NCBI RefSeq assembly: GCF_017654505.1
Contig: NC_054535.1
Coordinates: 86,432,785 to 86,496,784 of the forward strand
DNA: 64,000 nucleotides
Direction: 5' to 3'
From: Polyodon spathula
Lineage: Eukaryota > Chordata > Actinopteri > Acipenseriformes > Polyodontidae
The position numbers were made by a program, and so were the translations under genes. Below, piece by piece: positions 61,128-64,000 of this stretch. Each line of letters begins with the position of its first letter. Positions within the stretch are counted from its first letter, which is position 1. Below the pieces are notes generated by a model. The model saw only the letters and a program-made list of their open reading frames with translations. It was not told the DNA's origin and searched no databases.

Positions 61128-64000
61128 CTGTAAGAATATAAGAAAGGTTAGAAATGAGAGGAGGCCATTCGGCCCATCTTGCTCGTTTGGTTGTTAGTAG
61201 CTTATTGAGCCCAGAATCTCATCAAGCAGCTTCTTGAAGGATCCCAGGGTGTCAGCTTCAATAACATACTGGGTAGTTGGTTCCAGACTCCCACAATTCT
61301 CAGTAAAAAGGTGCCTCCTATTTTCTGTTCTGAATGCCCCTTTATCTAATCTCCATTTGTGACCACTGGTCCTTATTTCTTTTTTCAGGTAGAAAAAGTC
61401 CCCTGGGTTGACATTGTCAATACCTTTTAGCATTTTGAATGCTTGAATCAGATCGCTGTGTAGCCTTCTTTGTTCAAGACTGAATAAAAAATATATTCAA
61501 TTCTTTTAGCCTTTCTGCATATGACATGCCCTTTCAACCCAGAATAATTCTGGTCTCTCTTCTTTGCACTCTTTCTAGAGCAGCAATATCCATTTTTTAG
61601 TGAGGTCACAGAACTGAACATAGTATTCTAGATGAGGTCTTACTAATGCATTGTAAAGTTTTAACATTACTTCCCTTGACTTAAATTCAACACTTTTCAC
61701 TATATATCCGAGCATCTTGTTGGCCTTTTTTTATAGCTTCACCACATTGTCTAGATGAAGACATTTCTGAGTCAACATAAACTCCTAGATCTTTTTCATA
61801 AATTCCTTCATCAATTTCAGTATCTCCCTGTGGCCAAGTGCCCGGGGTGTATTTATGTGTTCTGTGTTGTGTGTGAAGTGTTAATGTTGGTGTATAGATA
61901 TTGCTGCACATGATATAAATGGGTCTGTGTATCACCAGTGATTTAAAATATATAATTGCATTTAGGCACGGGGGATTGCATAATCACTTCACATGCATTT
62001 AAAGTATATAATAGTATGTGAGCACGGGGATTGCACAAATTAGTTCACGTGCTGGGATTTGAATGAATAATTAATTAGTAATTGAATCCCGGCACAACAG
62101 TATATATAGATGCAAGTTTCAGTCACTCGGGGCGGGGCATGGCATGGCATGGTGCTTGTTTGATTTGTTTTGTCTTGTCTGTTCGTCTCTTCCAAGGAAG
62201 GACCCGTATCATATCGTATTGTATTGTGAGTGTTTTGTTTGTTTTGTCGAGTCTAACTGTTTGCTTGTTGTCATTGTTAGATGGCTAACACGATCCGGAG
62301 CTGTTGCCAGGGGCCGGCACAAAACGGACAACACTGCACTGTGTATCATTCACGATTAATTGTATTTGCACCACGAGCACTACAGCACACACTATTGGAC
62401 TGGTGACCGTGTTTGTACATTGTGGGTGCTTTATAGCGAGTTATTTGCGGGACTGCAACCCTTTATAATCACTGTGCAATACACACTGTGTATTGCCAGG
62501 TCATTATTATTTTCTGCTTGGTCATCAGACCATCTAGATTACAAATTAATAAACAAACCATTTCACCCATACTTTGTCTGTTTGTTTCAATTGGATTACT
62601 ACACCTGTTCACCTGCAGATCATGTACCACTTTGCCACACTCCCATATGGTATTTATAATGGATATTTTTTATTGTCTGCATGCAGTACCTTACATTTTT
62701 CTCTGTTAAATGTCATTTGCCATGTGTCTGCCCAGTTCTCAATACTGTCTAGATCATTTTGAATTACATTTGATGCTGCAACGGTGTTTACCACCACTTC
62801 TATTTTTATGTCCTCTGCAAATTTAACAAGTTTGCTTACTATACCAGAATCTAAGTCGTTAATGTAGATTAGGAAGAGCAGAGGACCTAATGCTGATCCC
62901 TGTGGTACTCCACTGGTTACCTCGCTCCATTTGGAGGTTTCTCCTCTAATCGGTACTTTCTGTTTTCTACATGTTAACCACTCCCTAATCCATGAGCATG
63001 CATTTCCTTGAATTCCTACTGCGTTCTGCTTGAGAATGAATCTTTTATGTCTGACTTTGTCAAAAGCTTTCTGGAAATTTAAATAAACCATGTCACATGC
63101 TTTGCAATTATCCATTGTCAATGTTGCATCCTCAAAAAAAATCAAGCAGGTTAGTTAGACACAATCTCCCTTTCCTAAAACCATGCTGACCGTCTCCCAG
63201 GATACTGTTACCATACGGGTAATCTTCCATTTTCGATTTTATTATAGTTTACATATAATAGAAGTCAGGCTTATTGGTCTGTAGTTACCTGTTTTGGTTT
63301 TGTTTACCTTTTGTGTCTCGGTATTACATTTGCAATTCTCCAGTCTGTCTCAAGAAACTGTTGCATGATCTTAGTTAGCGGTTTGTATATAAATTCTTTC
63401 ATTTGTTTGAGTACTATTGGGAGGATCTCATCTGGCCCAGGGTATTTGTTTATTTTAAGAGCTCCTAGTCCTTCTAACACTTCTGCCTCTGTTATGCTAA
63501 CGTTATTTAAAACTGGATAGAAACAGGTCGACATGGGGGGGCATGTTGACTGTATCCTCCTTAGTAAAAACTTGTGAAAAAGTAATCATTTAATATATTT
63601 GCTATTTTCTCTCTTCATCTATGATGTTGCCATTTGTATTAGACATTTTACTTCTTACTTGAGTGTTCTTTTGCTGTTATAATATTGGGAAAAACTTTTT
63701 GGAGTTGGTTTAGACCCCTTGGCAATGTTCATTTCTATCTCTCTCTTGGCTTTTCTGACTTCCTTTTTGGCTTGCACTTGTAGCTTCAAGTATTCTTTGT
63801 ATTTTGTTCTTGATCTCTTTTAAAGCTCTGTAAAGTGCTTTTTTTCTCTGAATATTATTTTTTAATTGATCTATTAAACTATTTTGTTTTTGTTTTTGAT
63901 TTGTCTACTTTTGGGATGTATTTGTTTTGCACCTCCTAGTATTACATTTTTTAAAAATAGCCACCCTTTCTCTGTAGATGTTTTCTCTATTTTACTCCAA
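61128..64000 (-). mobile_element. CR1-like LINE, 5' end beyond the window, split by a solo LTR
   Basis: Minus-strand remnants in order: 63534-63304 (ALKINKYPGPDEILPIVLKQ, early RT), 63145-62654 (YLNFQKAFDKVRHKR, SGVPQGSALGPLLFLIYIND, then FAEDIKI in place of FADD), 61935-61687 excluding the LTR (EKDLGVYVDSEMSSSRQCGE) and 61433-61194 (C-terminal region). The 3' end (GGGCCGAATGGCCTCCTCTC on the minus strand, then CTTATATTCTTA) is at about 61130. Removing 61829-62644 (LTR plus one target copy) rejoins the coding sequence. Decayed, with frameshifts and an altered catalytic motif. Confidence 0.88.
61829..62639 (+). mobile_element. Solo LTR (family A) inserted in the CR1-like LINE
   Basis: Starts TGTGGCCAAGTGCCCGGG and ends CACTTTGCCACA, flanked by the perfect 5-bp duplication CTCCC (61824-61828 and 62640-62644). 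A TATA-like AGTATATATAGATG occurs near 62099 and an AATAAAC poly(A)-like site near 62547. It is related to 12625-13214. The short frames between 62082 and 62709 lie in this LTR and are not genes. Confidence 0.9.

Noticed and set aside
62082..62709. Several open frames of 60-99 codons
   Set aside because: They lie mostly in the family-A solo LTR and have no homology-like features.

Overview
This is a gene-bearing window of a vertebrate nuclear genome, most likely a ray-finned fish. It carries Tc1-like transposons with long inverted repeats, L2 and CR1-like LINEs, Ty3/Gypsy remnants, piggyBac and Tigger-type MITEs, solo LTRs and long (TA)n and (CATA)n microsatellites. The repeat mix looks to me like a non-teleost fish such as a sturgeon or paddlefish, but that is inference. 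I saw no bacterial, viral-genome or CRISPR content.

Three conserved protein-coding genes could be assembled exon by exon. (1) The 5' part of dcp2 (mRNA decapping enzyme) is on the minus strand, with coding exons between 5752 and 145. The first 195 codons are present and the rest lies beyond the left edge. One of its introns is a textbook U12-type AT-AC intron. (2) reep5 (ER-shaping membrane protein) is on the plus strand, 10674-23255, with five coding exons giving 570 nt (189 aa plus stop). (3) chd1 (chromodomain helicase) is on the minus strand from 55167 down to 27712, with 36 coding exons summing to 5454 nt (1817 aa plus stop). Its non-coding first exon and promoter probably lie near 57.2 kb. 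dcp2 and reep5 are divergent, with about 4.9 kb between start codons; reep5 and chd1 converge. The exon sums of all three genes are exact multiples of three with canonical splice sites, apart from the AT-AC intron, so none looks like a pseudogene.

Layout: 0-5.8 kb dcp2; 5.8-10.6 kb divergent intergenic region with TA repeats, a nearly complete Tc1 element (7775-9204) and a Gypsy RT relic (9304-9935); 10.6-23.6 kb reep5, with a solo LTR, an LTR-like block, a 43-bp-arm inverted repeat and an L2 LINE in its introns; 23.6-26.9 kb convergent intergenic DNA with no recognisable gene; 26.9-57.3 kb chd1, with a Tc1 relic, two solo LTRs, two piggyBac-type MITEs, a Tigger-type MITE and an unnamed repeat pair in its introns; 57.3-64 kb repeat-dominated DNA with a decayed Tc1, an LTR-like block and a CR1-like LINE interrupted by a solo LTR that is bounded by perfect 5-bp target duplications.

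The points most worth following up are: a phase-compatible open exon with its own ATG in chd1 intron 2 (51490-51641) that matches nothing in the standard CHD1 protein; the dcp2 AT-AC intron; a Gly-to-Ser change in the dcp2 Nudix box; and a Tc1 transposase with an intact catalytic domain but without its first DNA-binding helix-turn-helix.
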